A stretch of 64,000 bases of DNA from Methylococcales bacterium (GTDB lineage Bacteria; Pseudomonadota; Gammaproteobacteria; Methylococcales; Methylomonadaceae): contig JAUZSN010000002.1 of assembly GCA_030949405.1 (NCBI GenBank), positions 186,001-250,000 on the forward strand, read 5' to 3'. Each line of letters opens with the position of its first letter. The stretch's first letter is position 1. This document shows, in pieces, positions 7,867 to 16,658 of this stretch. The notes below the pieces were generated by a model. It had not been told where the DNA came from. It worked only from the letters and a program-made list of their open reading frames with translations, and made no database searches. Made by a program: the position numbers and the translations under genes.

Positions 7867-8355
7867 GTTAAAGAAGTAACCAACGATAACCTTCTCCCTA
7901 AACCTTCTATCTCTTAGTTAAAATAGTGATTACTTTTTGAACTTCGTTAGCTTAAAATGGACAGTTATGCACGGAATTATAGGTAAAAATAGATATGCGA
8001 ATGGGAATTTATGAATTATAAAGAGCAGTTAATCGAACTCTATAATGAAGCAAATATAGGAAAGTCGTATCTTTCAAGTTTAAGTGATAGCACTCAAGCT
8101 AATATTAGAAAGATTTCTGAAAAATGCTTCACTCAAAAAGGTGTTTATACGGTATTAATAACTTTATCTATCTATAAAATATTACATCCAGAGCAAGATA
8201 TACGAAACCATCAAACTCAAATCAAAAATGGTTTTTCTGGTAGGACAATTGATACACAATTTATAACACCAACATTAAAAGAATTAAAACTACCATCAAT
8301 GGCTGAAAGTGGGTGGCTTACACGTTCTTTAGAACAACCATACCCATATACATTA

Positions 8356-9470
8356 GACTTGTTCTTCTAAATAAAATATATTAAAATCAATTGCTTATAT
8401 ATACTTGATAACATTCACAATCAGTTGATACAGCCTAATAAATAAACTTTAAATTAAATTATTAAAAATAATAAATAAGCTTTATAATAAATTTCTATAA
8501 AAAATAAAAATCAAAGTATAACATGAAAATAAAAGAAATTTTACCAAGAATTTATGATGATAGACAGTTAAGAGCTTTAACAGGATTAAAAACAGAACAT
8601 TTTATTTTACTATTATCTCTATTTGAAAAGACCCTTATTGAAGATCAAAAAGAAAAACATGAAAATAAAGAAAGAAAATACGGTAGTGGTTTAGATAGCA
8701 CATTAAAAAAACCCGCAGACAAATTATTATTTATATTAAATTATATGAAGTGCTATTCTACTTTCGATCACTTAGGGTTTTCTTTTAATATGAATAAATC
8801 ATGCGCCCATACTCATGTATACAAATTATTTCCAATTTTAATAAAGACGTTAGATATATTTAATGTTTTACCTGCAACAAGTTTTTCAACCCCTGAAGAA
8901 ATGCAGCAGGCTTTTGGCGGAGTTCAAACATTGATAATAGATGCTACAGAGCGTGCTGTACAACGCCCTAGTGACTATGAAGAACAAAATGAATTTTACA
9001 GTGGTAAAAAAACAGCATACAATTAAAAATACCACTATAGCTTCTTTAGGTCATTTAATTTTATATATTGGGGTTAGTTTTCCGTGTAAAAATCATGATT
9101 ATGGAATGTTTAAAAAGAATTTAATCCAGAATTAAATTGGTTTAGTAATTTTAATATATTTATTGATTTAGGTTATTTGGGGTTTAATAATGAATATAAA
9201 ACTAATTCGGTAAATATTCCTCATAAAAAACCAAATAAATCTAAGCATAATCCAAACCCAACATTAACAGAAAATCAAAAAAAAGAAAACAAAGAGATGA
9301 GTCGTGAAAGAGTCATTGTTGAGCATGTAATCGGTGGAATGAAAAGATATAGATGCCTAGTTGACAAGTTTAGAAATAAAAAAGAAGGTGTAAAAGATTT
9401 ATTTTCTTTTTTAGCGGCTATCCTATGGAATTTTAACATGATATATTAACTTCTTCTTAAAGAACAAGTC
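8356..9470 (+). mobile_element. IS5-like insertion sequence, copy 2
   Basis: It has the same inverted ends (GACTTGTTCTT / AAGAACAAGTC) as the copy at 1705-2818, flanked by TA at 8354-8355 and 9471-9472. It is 1115 bases and lies in opposite orientation to copy 1. It interrupts a restriction endonuclease gene; the host frame is exactly restored on removal, so no other damage has accumulated there. Confidence 0.88.
8523..9449 (+). pseudogene. IS5-like transposase, frameshifted (copy 2)
   Basis: The 167-residue first ORF ends just after YSGKKTAYN at a run of seven A; the next segment (HTIKNTTIASLGHLILYIG) is in another frame and ends at a stop where ELNWFSNFNIF should continue in a third frame, which then runs to 9449. 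Both breaks are shared with copy 1. Confidence 0.8.
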
Positions 9471-10229
9471 TATTAAATTACAATGGAAAAGTAAGTAATA
9501 AGGTAGTAAAAAAAGCTTTTTTAGAAATAATAAATGATATAGAAAATAATAATATAAACCCTAGATATATAATGGTAGAGCTATTACGACAGGTTATTAA
9601 AGCTCAAGAAAAAAATAAAATAATTATTACCCCTCTGAAAAATCCTGAAAGATTAACTATCTTAAAAATAATTGAATCTCTTGATACACAGTTTTCATAT
9701 CATTATGAAGACTTTGGAGGTTCTAAATTGCCAGTAATTGCATTTTATGCCATTTATCAAATAATTATAAATGAAGTTTCAAGATACAGTGACTGCGAAT
9801 TAAAAGACCTAGGTAGTCATACCGCATCAGACAGAACATCAAAAAGCTCAGGCGATATAGAGTTGTTTAAGAATTCAGTTTTATTCGAGTCCATTGAAAT
9901 AAAACTAGATAAAGAAATTGATGCAAATATATTGCGAATTGCAGAAGAGAAAATAATAAGATATAACCCTCAAAGATATTACATATTGTCATATTTCCCA
10001 GCTAAAAAAAGTGAAATTAACCAAATTAATGAAGTTATAGAGCGAGTAAAAGAAAAACATGGATGCCAAATCGTAATTAATGGGGTTTTACCTACTTTAA
10101 AATACTACTTAAGATTGGTATCTGATTTAAATCTATTTATTACGTTATACTCCTCTTTAATTCAGGATGACTCTGAATTGAAAGCTTGCCATAAAGAAAA
10201 ATGGAATGAATTAATGTTGAGGTTAGAAC

Positions 10230-11363
10230 ATGCCTTATAAATTTATAGATTTATTTTCAGGTATAGGTGGCTTTAGGCAAGGCTTTGAAAAACAAGGCTT
10301 TGAATGTGTGTTTTCTTCGGAAATGGATACTCATGCTCAAGATATGTATTGTAAAAATTTTGGTGAAAAACCATTTGGAGATATTACACAAATAAAAGAG
10401 TCTGAAATTCCTAAATTTGATATTTTATTGGCTGGTTTTCCTTGTCAGCCATTTAGTATTGCAGGTGATAAAAAGGGGTTTAATGACACACGGGGAACAT
10501 TATTTTTTGATATTTCTAGGGTTATTAAATACCATAGCCCTAAAGTAGTTGTTTTAGAAAATGTGAAGCATTTTAAAAATCATGATAAGGGTAGAACTTT
10601 AAAAACAGTTTTAAAAATATTAAAAGATATGGGCTACTCAACTAATTGGGAGCTTTTGAACGCTAAAGATTTTGGTGTCCCTCAAAATAGGGAAAGAACT
10701 ATTATTGTGGGAGCTAAAAATGGTATTGAATTTGATTTTTCTAAATTAAAAACATCACCATCACCTAAAATTTCTGATATTTTAGAATCAAGTCGAGATG
10801 ACTTTGAATACCTTGATGAATCTGAATATACATTAATAAAAACGCCTAAAAAACAATTGTCTGGTCTTATATTTTCTGGCTATAGAAACAAAAAAATAAG
10901 GAAAAATGGTGTTAGGGAAAACACGGAGCATTTATCAAGGGTCCATAAACAGCCGAATAGAATTTATTCTTCTGAAGGAACTCACCCAACACTCTCTTCA
11001 CAAGAGCCTACAGGGCGATATTTTATATATCATAATGGCAAAGTTAGAAAATTAACTTTACTTGAATGCTATCGCTTAATGGGGTTTCCAGATGATTTCA
11101 AAAAAATTGGAACTACATCGAAACAGTATAACAGGGTCGGTAATTCAATTGTTGTACCTATGGTTATTGAAATAGCAAAAGAAGTTAATAATCAATTATT
11201 TAACAAGTCATTCGAGTTAAATTATCAGCCTAACCCTGAACAAATGAGTTTGTTTGAGCCTGCAGGTGAATATGAAATTAAAACACATAACAAAAAAATC
11301 CAGCGGACATATATGGTTCGTCCCGTATTGCAAGTAAAGTTTTTTCGTGACATAAAAAAATAG
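10230..11363 (+). CDS. DNA (cytosine-5)-methyltransferase
   Basis: The protein methylates C5 of cytosine in a specific site and protects host DNA. Motifs in order: I FIDLFSGIGGF (residues 5-15), IV GFPCQPFS with the catalytic Cys, VI VLENVKHF, VIII PQNRERTIIVGA, the variable target-recognition region, IX/X CYRLMGFPDDF and RVGNSIVVPMV. Its start overlaps the broken restriction gene. The final ~20 residues (from about 11310) are read from the IS1111 element; upstream the frame runs into the attC, so the original C-terminus is altered. Activity is probably unaffected because motif X is complete. Confidence 0.92.
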   Translation: MPYKFIDLFSGIGGFRQGFEKQGFECVFSSEMDTHAQDMYCKNFGEKPFGDITQIKESEIPKFDILLAGFPCQPFSIAGDKKGFNDTRGTLFFDISRVIKYHSPKVVVLENVKHFKNHDKGRTLKTVLKILKDMGYSTNWELLNAKDFGVPQNRERTIIVGAKNGIEFDFSKLKTSPSPKISDILESSRDDFEYLDESEYTLIKTPKKQLSGLIFSGYRNKKIRKNGVRENTEHLSRVHKQPNRIYSSEGTHPTLSSQEPTGRYFIYHNGKVRKLTLLECYRLMGFPDDFKKIGTTSKQYNRVGNSIVVPMVIEIAKEVNNQLFNKSFELNYQPNPEQMSLFEPAGEYEIKTHNKKIQRTYMVRPVLQVKFFRDIKK

Positions 11364-11606
11364 TGCAGCCATATATCCGGCTTTTAAATGAGGCGCTGAA
11401 AGCCCTCTAGCCCTGATGGAATCCGCGCATTTTCTCCTCATCAGCTAAACGACCTCGAAGGTCTCCGTCCGCTACAGGTTGCTGGAAATGCAGGTGTTAC
11501 CTTTTATGCCATCACTTAAACTTTATCTACGCAATTCGTTGTAAACTGATCGTTTGTTCTGTTGCTCGTCTTTAAAAAGTGGATTCGATTTTTCCTAACT
11601 AAAATC
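11310..11606 (-). ncRNA. Candidate seekRNA/bridge RNA region of IS1111 element, copy 2
   Basis: The non-coding end of the element repeats that of copy 1. GCTTTTAA (11380-11387) and GTCCGCT (11467-11473) are complementary to the two halves of the target, here AGCGGACA / GTTAAAAGC. The guide role is inference from family knowledge plus these matches. Confidence 0.5.
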
Positions 11607-12647
11607 CTAAGTACTCTTGATGCAGTAATCTTCTTGCTTGCTCAATACCGCCCATGCGATACGCGCGTTTTTGTTGGCGATGGCAACTGTGGAAATATTT
11701 TCGCCGCGTCGTTCCTTTAAACTGACAATCCATTTATTACGCTTGTCTTCGTATTTATGCGCTACCCGTAACATCGAGCGTCCACCGTGAATCAGCAAGG
11801 TGCGCAGATAAGTGTCGCCGCGTTTGCTAATCCCTAATAATGTCGGCTTGCCGCCTGTGGAATGTTGCCTCGGCACCAGCCCTAGCCATGCCGCGAGTTC
11901 GCGTCCATTTTTAAACACATTGATGTCGCCAATCGCAGCGATTAAAGCCGTGGCAGTTAACAGTCCGACACCGGGAATAGTGAGTAATCGTTGGCAGTTT
12001 TCATTCTGAGCGCAGACCTGTTTTAACTTGATTTCGATCGAATCAATCCGCTCATTGAGGTGCTTCATTTCATCGTAAAGCTCTTGCAATAATTCTCGAA
12101 ATATCGGTGAAAGTTGGTTTTCTGCATCCTCTAGCAACTCAGGAATAATCTTACTGACCGAGTGAATGCCTTGCGCAATGATGATGCCATATTCCATCAG
12201 CAAGCCGCGAATTTGATTCGCTTGCGCAGTGCGTCGCCCAATCAACTGGCTACGAATGCGATGCATACATTGAATATCCTGCTGCTCAACACTTTTACTG
12301 GGGACAAAGCGCATCGACTTCCGTTGCACAGCTTCGCAAATTCCTTCCGCATCCAAGGCATCGCTTTTGTTTGATTTCACATACGGCTTCACAAATTGTG
12401 GAGCCATAATTTTGACCGTATGCCCAAATTGAGAGAAAATGCGCTTCCAATAATTCGCGCCGCCGCAGGCTTCAATGCCAATTAAACACGGCGGCAGATT
12501 AGCGATAAAGGCACTCAGCTTGTTGCGTGTGAGTTTCTTTTTCAGACACACGTTATCGTCTTCATCCACGCCATGTAGCTGAAAACTATTCTTCGCCAAA
12601 TCAATCCCTAAGACGGCGATATTTTTGTTTGAATTAACTTTGCTCAT
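11607..12647 (-). CDS. IS110-family transposase, copy 2
   Basis: A 346-residue DEDD transposase beginning MSKVNSNKNIAVLGIDLAK, with SDALDAEGIC and the C-terminal TIPGVGLLTATALIAAIG and GLVPRQHSTGGK motifs. It appears intact and is a near-duplicate of 3351-4391, implying very recent movement. Confidence 0.93.
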   Translation of the reverse strand: MSKVNSNKNIAVLGIDLAKNSFQLHGVDEDDNVCLKKKLTRNKLSAFIANLPPCLIGIEACGGANYWKRIFSQFGHTVKIMAPQFVKPYVKSNKSDALDAEGICEAVQRKSMRFVPSKSVEQQDIQCMHRIRSQLIGRRTAQANQIRGLLMEYGIIIAQGIHSVSKIIPELLEDAENQLSPIFRELLQELYDEMKHLNERIDSIEIKLKQVCAQNENCQRLLTIPGVGLLTATALIAAIGDINVFKNGRELAAWLGLVPRQHSTGGKPTLLGISKRGDTYLRTLLIHGGRSMLRVAHKYEDKRNKWIVSLKERRGENISTVAIANKNARIAWAVLSKQEDYCIKST

Positions 12648-12846
12648 GACTATGACCTCACACTTGTGCTGAAAATGAATAACGGTTATTATCATCCCTT
12701 TTAGGGCGGTTGTAAAAGTGGGACGAACCATTCCATTAGTTAAAAGCGGCGTTTCGCTTCGCTACACTCTGCTTTTAACTGCCGCTGATGCGGGTGTTAA
12801 GTTTCAAAATAACATTCAACAATTTCACTAATTAAGGAAAATCGTA

Positions 12847-13272
12847 ATGAATAAGTATCTCTGGCTTTCCATACCTGAAAGTGATTTAAAAAATAAATAC
12901 GATAGTTTAAAAGATGAAGTTATCAATGATACTGGCCTTAAAGGTTTATTAAACATAGAAACAAAAGATAATCTTTTGAAAGTAGTTAAGGCATTTCAAA
13001 AAATACTAAAATATCAGTCTGATGAGGAATTTTTTAAATCAGAGAAAGATAAGTTTGCTTTCCTAATATTAAAACATCAAGGAAATATTTTTGATGAAGA
13101 GTTAGGTATTAAAAAGAAACATTACGTAGATAAAAATGCTGCGAAGGAATGGAAAATAAAATTTCAAAGAATGTTTCACCCAGATAAAAATATTGGGGAT
13201 AGTTCGCTTGATTATGATGAGGTAATGCAGAAAATAAATAAAATTTATAACAGAATGGTTGGTAAAGCATGA
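12847..13272 (+). CDS. J-domain-like cassette protein
   Basis: The 141-residue protein ends in a probable J domain: KIKFQRMFHPDKNIGD carries the HPD tripeptide that contacts DnaK, followed by the helix DEVMQKINKIYNRMVG. The N-terminal 90 residues are helical and unrecognised. It would act as a co-chaperone or use the J domain as an adaptor. An AAGGAAAATCGTA lies just before the ATG. It overlaps the next start codon (ATGA), so it is the first of two genes in its cassette. Confidence 0.6.
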   Translation: MNKYLWLSIPESDLKNKYDSLKDEVINDTGLKGLLNIETKDNLLKVVKAFQKILKYQSDEEFFKSEKDKFAFLILKHQGNIFDEELGIKKKHYVDKNAAKEWKIKFQRMFHPDKNIGDSSLDYDEVMQKINKIYNRMVGKA

Positions 13273-13406
13273 CAGATAATTTACCATCGGTTATCTACCA
13301 TCAATTAGATGATTTAATTGATAGACCAGAGCTTGGTTATATCAATACTTCGGACAGTTTTAAAAGTAGAGGAAATCTTCAATTCATAGGAAAATGTAGT
13401 TTCTAA
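13269..13406 (+). pseudogene. Second gene of the J-domain cassette, truncated by IS4-like element
   Basis: The ORF starts within the stop codon of the J-domain gene and reads MTDNLPSVIYHQLDDLIDRP before entering the element at about 13343; the remaining residues to 13406 are element sequence. Only about 25 native residues remain, too few to recognise. The partner of the J-domain protein is therefore lost here. Confidence 0.6.
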
Positions 13407-14419
13407 AGCAACAATTTCCTGAAAAGAAGATTTCCATGCAACTAATAGAAACGATTTTAGAAAAAATGTCTAGTGGTTCTAAACCACAAAAAAATTTTAT
13501 CTAGCCTATTAAGTAATTTGATAAACTTTAGAGGTAAGGCTAACTATACAAATCTCAGCCGTTACAATGAGTTATCAGAAAAAACCTATCGTCGATGGTT
13601 TAATAAAAAGTTAGATTTTCTTAAATTTAATCAGGTAGGTAATAATGAAATTCTTTCAACGTCGGGACAAAAAATAGCGGCTTTAGAGTGTAGCTTTGTT
13701 AACAAAAGTGGTGAAAAAACTTACGGTTTAGCTAAGTTTTGGGATTCTAAACAAAAGTTTACCCATGGCGTGATTGCTAAAGGTTACCATCAAATTGGAA
13801 AATTACGTTGTGATGCTAATTTACGTTTACTCTACGAAGGTGTGCAAAAAGAAAAAGGTCGCCACAAATGTTATGACGGTAAGTGGATTGTGGGTGAGAC
13901 GAGAAAATTAGAATTAGCAGGTAAACAGGGTGGTGTTAAGGTTTATACAGCAATCGTTAATTCTGTCTCATTGAAATGTAATATTCGCATCGCTTATTTA
14001 GTTAAAACAACGTCACAAGGTACACGTTATGCCTTGTTGTTCTCAACAGATACAGAGATAGATGCAATGACACTTTATAATTATTACAAGGCACGGTTTC
14101 AGATTGAATTTCTATTTCGTGATGCTAAACAATTTACAGGACTTTGTGATTGCCAAGCACGCTCTGAACCTGCTTTACACAGCCATTTTAAGGCACGTTT
14201 TACTGCGCTAAATTTGATCAAATGGCATGACCGACTTTTAAGTCCTAAACGAAAACCAATTTCAATCGGTAGCTGGAAGACTAGATTTTTCAATGAGTTA
14301 TCGATTGAACGTATTTTATTAAACTCTGGGGTAGACCTGAGTTTAATAAAATGCTCTTCTCAATACGAGGAGCTTTGTAGCTTCGGGGTTATCTCGCATT
14401 AAAACTGTCCGAAGTGTTG
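13343..14419 (+). mobile_element. IS4-like insertion sequence, copy 1
   Basis: The ends share CTTCGGACAGTTTTAA as inverted repeats, extended by CAATA on the left and TGTTG on the right. It is 1077 bases, the same as the copy at 23938-25014. No clear target duplication is seen, and cassette sequence on the left meets the ybiB upstream region on the right, so a deletion may have accompanied insertion. Confidence 0.83.
13473..14402 (+). CDS. IS4-like transposase, copy 1
   Basis: A DDE transposase of about 309 residues. The Y-(2)-R-(3)-E-(6)-K signature of the IS4 superfamily is exact in YKARFQIEFLFRDAK. The GTG start at 13473 is preceded by another frame from ATG 13436 (QLIETILEKMSSGSKP) that joins the main frame only across a run of seven A. 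The true N-terminus may therefore need a frame change or slippage. The second copy has the same arrangement. Confidence 0.85.
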   Translation: MVLNHKKILSSLLSNLINFRGKANYTNLSRYNELSEKTYRRWFNKKLDFLKFNQVGNNEILSTSGQKIAALECSFVNKSGEKTYGLAKFWDSKQKFTHGVIAKGYHQIGKLRCDANLRLLYEGVQKEKGRHKCYDGKWIVGETRKLELAGKQGGVKVYTAIVNSVSLKCNIRIAYLVKTTSQGTRYALLFSTDTEIDAMTLYNYYKARFQIEFLFRDAKQFTGLCDCQARSEPALHSHFKARFTALNLIKWHDRLLSPKRKPISIGSWKTRFFNELSIERILLNSGVDLSLIKCSSQYEELCSFGVISH

Positions 14420-14470
14420 GACTATTGCACTTTACAAATAAAATAATCTCACTTTCTTCTTTAAAATAAT

Positions 14471-15469
14471 ATGACTTCAATTCCCCCTCATCCCTTTTCA
14501 GAATTTATTAAAATCCTTGGTAAAGGTAAACGTGGCTCACGTCCTTTAACACAAGATGAAGCCTATCGAGCGATGAAAATGATCGTGAATCGTGACCTTG
14601 AACCCGAACAACTCGGCGCATTTTTAATGTTAATGCGTGTTAAAGAAGAAACCCCCGAAGAACTCGCAGGTTTTGTACAGGCCGCACGGGAATCCTTGAC
14701 GCGTCCTAAACAGCAACAAACTATTGATTTAGATTGGTCCTCGTATGCAGGGAAACGCCGTCATTTACCGTGGTTTATTTTATCTATATTGCTTTTAGCT
14801 GAAAATAATATCACCATTTTTATGCATGGCGCAGGCGGACATACCGAAGGACGCGTTTATACGGAAGATGTTTTAAAGACATTAGGCCTCCCGATAGCGA
14901 CTTCATTTGAACAAGCCAATCAACAGCTATTGAGTCAAAATTTTAGTTACCTCCCTTTACGTCATTTTTGCCCTGCTTTATACGAAATTATTGAATTACG
15001 CTCATTAATGGGATTACGCTCACCTGTCCATACCTTAGTGCGATTACTTAACCCGCTTAATGCCCGTCATACTTTGCAAGGGATTTTTCATCCGAGCTAT
15101 CGAGATGTTCATCAACACGCGGCCTTGTTATTAGGTCAACAAAATATGGCGGTCTTAAAGGGCGAAGGCGGGGAAACTGAACGCAATCCTGATGTCGAAT
15201 GTTTAGTAAAAAGTGTCACAGAAGGTGTATTAACCGAAGAACAGTGGCCCCCCTTATTTTCTCGTCGTCATCCGAAAGCCGATACCTTAGATCCTGTCGA
15301 ATTAATTAATGTTTGGCAAGGTAATGAAGAAAATGAATTTGCTCAAGCAACGATTATTAGTACGGCGGCCATTGCTTTAAAAACTTTAGGGAAGGCAACG
15401 AATCAACAACACGCATCCGATTTAGCGTCGCAGTATTGGTTATCGCGCCATAAACAAAGATTTACTTAA
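14471..15469 (+). CDS. ybiB: YbiB-like (TrpD2) glycosyl transferase-fold protein
   Basis: The 332-residue protein has the anthranilate phosphoribosyltransferase fold: an N-terminal helical domain (LTQDEAYRAMKMIVNRDLEPEQLGAFLMLMR) and a nucleoside phosphorylase-like domain (MHGAGGHTEGRVYTEDVL; RSPVHTLVRLLNPL; GEGGETERNP). TrpD2 family members bind nucleic acids rather than serve tryptophan synthesis. There is no trp gene nearby. The IS4-like element sits 51 bases upstream and may have replaced its promoter. Confidence 0.8.
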   Translation: MTSIPPHPFSEFIKILGKGKRGSRPLTQDEAYRAMKMIVNRDLEPEQLGAFLMLMRVKEETPEELAGFVQAARESLTRPKQQQTIDLDWSSYAGKRRHLPWFILSILLLAENNITIFMHGAGGHTEGRVYTEDVLKTLGLPIATSFEQANQQLLSQNFSYLPLRHFCPALYEIIELRSLMGLRSPVHTLVRLLNPLNARHTLQGIFHPSYRDVHQHAALLLGQQNMAVLKGEGGETERNPDVECLVKSVTEGVLTEEQWPPLFSRRHPKADTLDPVELINVWQGNEENEFAQATIISTAAIALKTLGKATNQQHASDLASQYWLSRHKQRFT

Positions 15470-15511
15470 AAAAACATTTATAATGGGTTATTTTATTCTA
15501 GGGATCATTTT

Positions 15512-15997
15512 ATGAAATCGACCCAATTACTTGTATTTTCCCTTTCAATTTTATTTTTTATTATTATAGGATATATTGTGCTTAATAAACTTAACGCGTC
15601 TACCCCCGATGAAAACAAAACAGCCGGCATTGCTTTTTTAGCTGAAAATGCGAAAAAAGAGGGGATTATTACCACAGAGAGTGGTTTGCAATATGAGATT
15701 TTAACCGAAGGAACAGGCGGATCCCCTGCGGCATCGAATCAAGTCACCGTCCATTATTTAGGAACAACGCTGGATGGGAATGAATTTGATAGCTCTTACG
15801 GACGAGGATCCCCTGCAACCTTTCCTTTAAATCGTGTGATTGCAGGATGGACAGAGGGATTACAATTAATGAAAGAAGGGGCTAAATACCGTTTCTTTAT
15901 TCCCTCTGACTTAGCTTACGGTGAACGCGGTGCGGGGGCAAATATCCCTGCAAATGCGGCTTTAATTTTTGAAGTTGAATTAATTAAAGTTAATTAA
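15512..15997 (+). CDS. FKBP-type peptidyl-prolyl isomerase, membrane-anchored
   Basis: The 161-residue protein has an N-terminal membrane segment (residues 5-24, LLVFSLSILFFIIIGYIVL), so it is exported and anchored. A complete FKBP domain follows (TVHYLGTTLDGNEFDSS; VIAGWTEGLQLMKEGAKY; AYGERGAGANIPANAALIF). It catalyses cis-trans proline isomerisation during periplasmic folding. The conserved YGERG and IPANA loops indicate an active enzyme. Confidence 0.9.
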   Translation: MKSTQLLVFSLSILFFIIIGYIVLNKLNASTPDENKTAGIAFLAENAKKEGIITTESGLQYEILTEGTGGSPAASNQVTVHYLGTTLDGNEFDSSYGRGSPATFPLNRVIAGWTEGLQLMKEGAKYRFFIPSDLAYGERGAGANIPANAALIFEVELIKVN

Positions 15998-16020
15998 AGT
16001 TAATTGAAAACTAAGTTGAT

Positions 16021-16055
16021 GAGCTGTCTATTAACGATGGCTCTTTCTTTTTCTA
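16021..16055 (+). terminator. Terminator after FKBP gene
   Basis: GAGCTGTC pairs with GATGGCTC (two G-T pairs) around a 7-base loop, followed by TTTCTTTTTC. It begins about 25 bases after the stop codon. Confidence 0.6.
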
Positions 16056-16079
16056 AAAAATCATTAACTCTTTCTATTT

Positions 16080-16640
16080 ATGCGTTACCTATCCCCGTTT
16101 AGAGTACAACAAGCCTGTTATCAATTAGAAACAGGTAAGCTCCTTGCGTATCCAACCGAGGCGGTTTATGGATTAGGCTGTGATCCGTTGAATGAGCGGG
16201 CGGTTATGCATTTATTAGCCTTAAAACAACGTTCTGTTAATCAAGGTTTAATTCTAATCGCCGCTAATTTTGAGCAGTTGACCCCTTTTTTGGATTATGA
16301 CGAAAAAATAGTAGCTCGAATGCAAGCGCGTTCTTCCGATGTGGTTACATGGGTTATTCCTGCTCAATCGTGGGTTCCTCATTGGCTAACAGGAAATCAT
16401 CCTTCACTTGCCGTAAGAATAACCACACACCCGTTATCTAAGGCTTTATGTGAACATTTTTGTGGGCCGATTGTTTCAACCAGTGCGAATCATCACCATC
16501 AACGCCCCGCTTATACGGCCTTGCAAGTACGCGGTTATTTTTCAACCTCACCCAACCTGAAAATTTTAAGGGGGGAAACAGGGGGTCATAAAAAACCATC
16601 TAAAATTTATGATGCGGTCACGGGAAATCGTTTACGGTAA
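16080..16640 (+). CDS. tsaC: Threonylcarbamoyl-AMP synthase TsaC
   Basis: TsaC makes threonylcarbamoyl-AMP from threonine, bicarbonate and ATP for t6A at tRNA position 37. The 186-residue length matches the short TsaC form (no Sua5 C-terminal domain). Motifs: AYPTEAVYGLGCDP (residues 23-36), LKQRSVNQGLILIA, VTWVIPA, SLAVRITTHP and PIVSTSANHH, which line the ATP/threonine pocket. Confidence 0.93.
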   Translation: MRYLSPFRVQQACYQLETGKLLAYPTEAVYGLGCDPLNERAVMHLLALKQRSVNQGLILIAANFEQLTPFLDYDEKIVARMQARSSDVVTWVIPAQSWVPHWLTGNHPSLAVRITTHPLSKALCEHFCGPIVSTSANHHHQRPAYTALQVRGYFSTSPNLKILRGETGGHKKPSKIYDAVTGNRLR

Positions 16641-16658
16641 TCTAAAAACATCGCTTTA

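Larger units (their letters stand above)
8011..10240 (+). pseudogene. Type II restriction endonuclease gene split by an insertion sequence
   Basis: The 5' part (8011-8355) encodes FSGRTIDTQFITPTLKEL and MAESGWLTRSLEQPYPYT; the 3' part (from 9473 in the same frame, long ORF 9572-10240) encodes GGSKLPVIAFYAIYQ, GSHTASDRTSKSSGDIE and QRYYILSYF. Deleting 8356-9470 plus one TA restores one frame of about 370 residues. The stop overlaps the methyltransferase start by 11 bases, the layout of an R-M pair. SHTASDRTSKSSGDIE followed by FESIEIKLD is a plausible nuclease core. The recognition site cannot be read from the sequence. Confidence 0.75.
11310..12738 (-). mobile_element. IS110-family (IS1111 group) element in attC, copy 2
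   Basis: Nearly identical to 3054-4482, same length and orientation, with the ATGGTTCGTCCC / GGGACGAACCAT subterminal repeats. It is inserted at the same point of a different attC (after GCGGACA), showing site-specific targeting. Confidence 0.88.
11285..12802 (+). other. attC site interrupted by IS1111 element copy 2
   Basis: The left arm is ACATAAC (11285-11291) then CAGCGGACA; the right arm starts GTTAAAAGC at 12739, then GCTTTTAACTGCCGCTG, and ends with R' GTTAAGT (12796-12802). Joining them gives CAGCGGACAGTTAAAAGC, which pairs with GCTTTTAACTGCCGCTG except for one extra A, a classic attC with extrahelical base. Confidence 0.8.

Noticed and set aside
11217-11441. Minus-strand ORF over the methyltransferase end
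   Set aside because: It spans the methyltransferase, attC and IS end without any coding signal.
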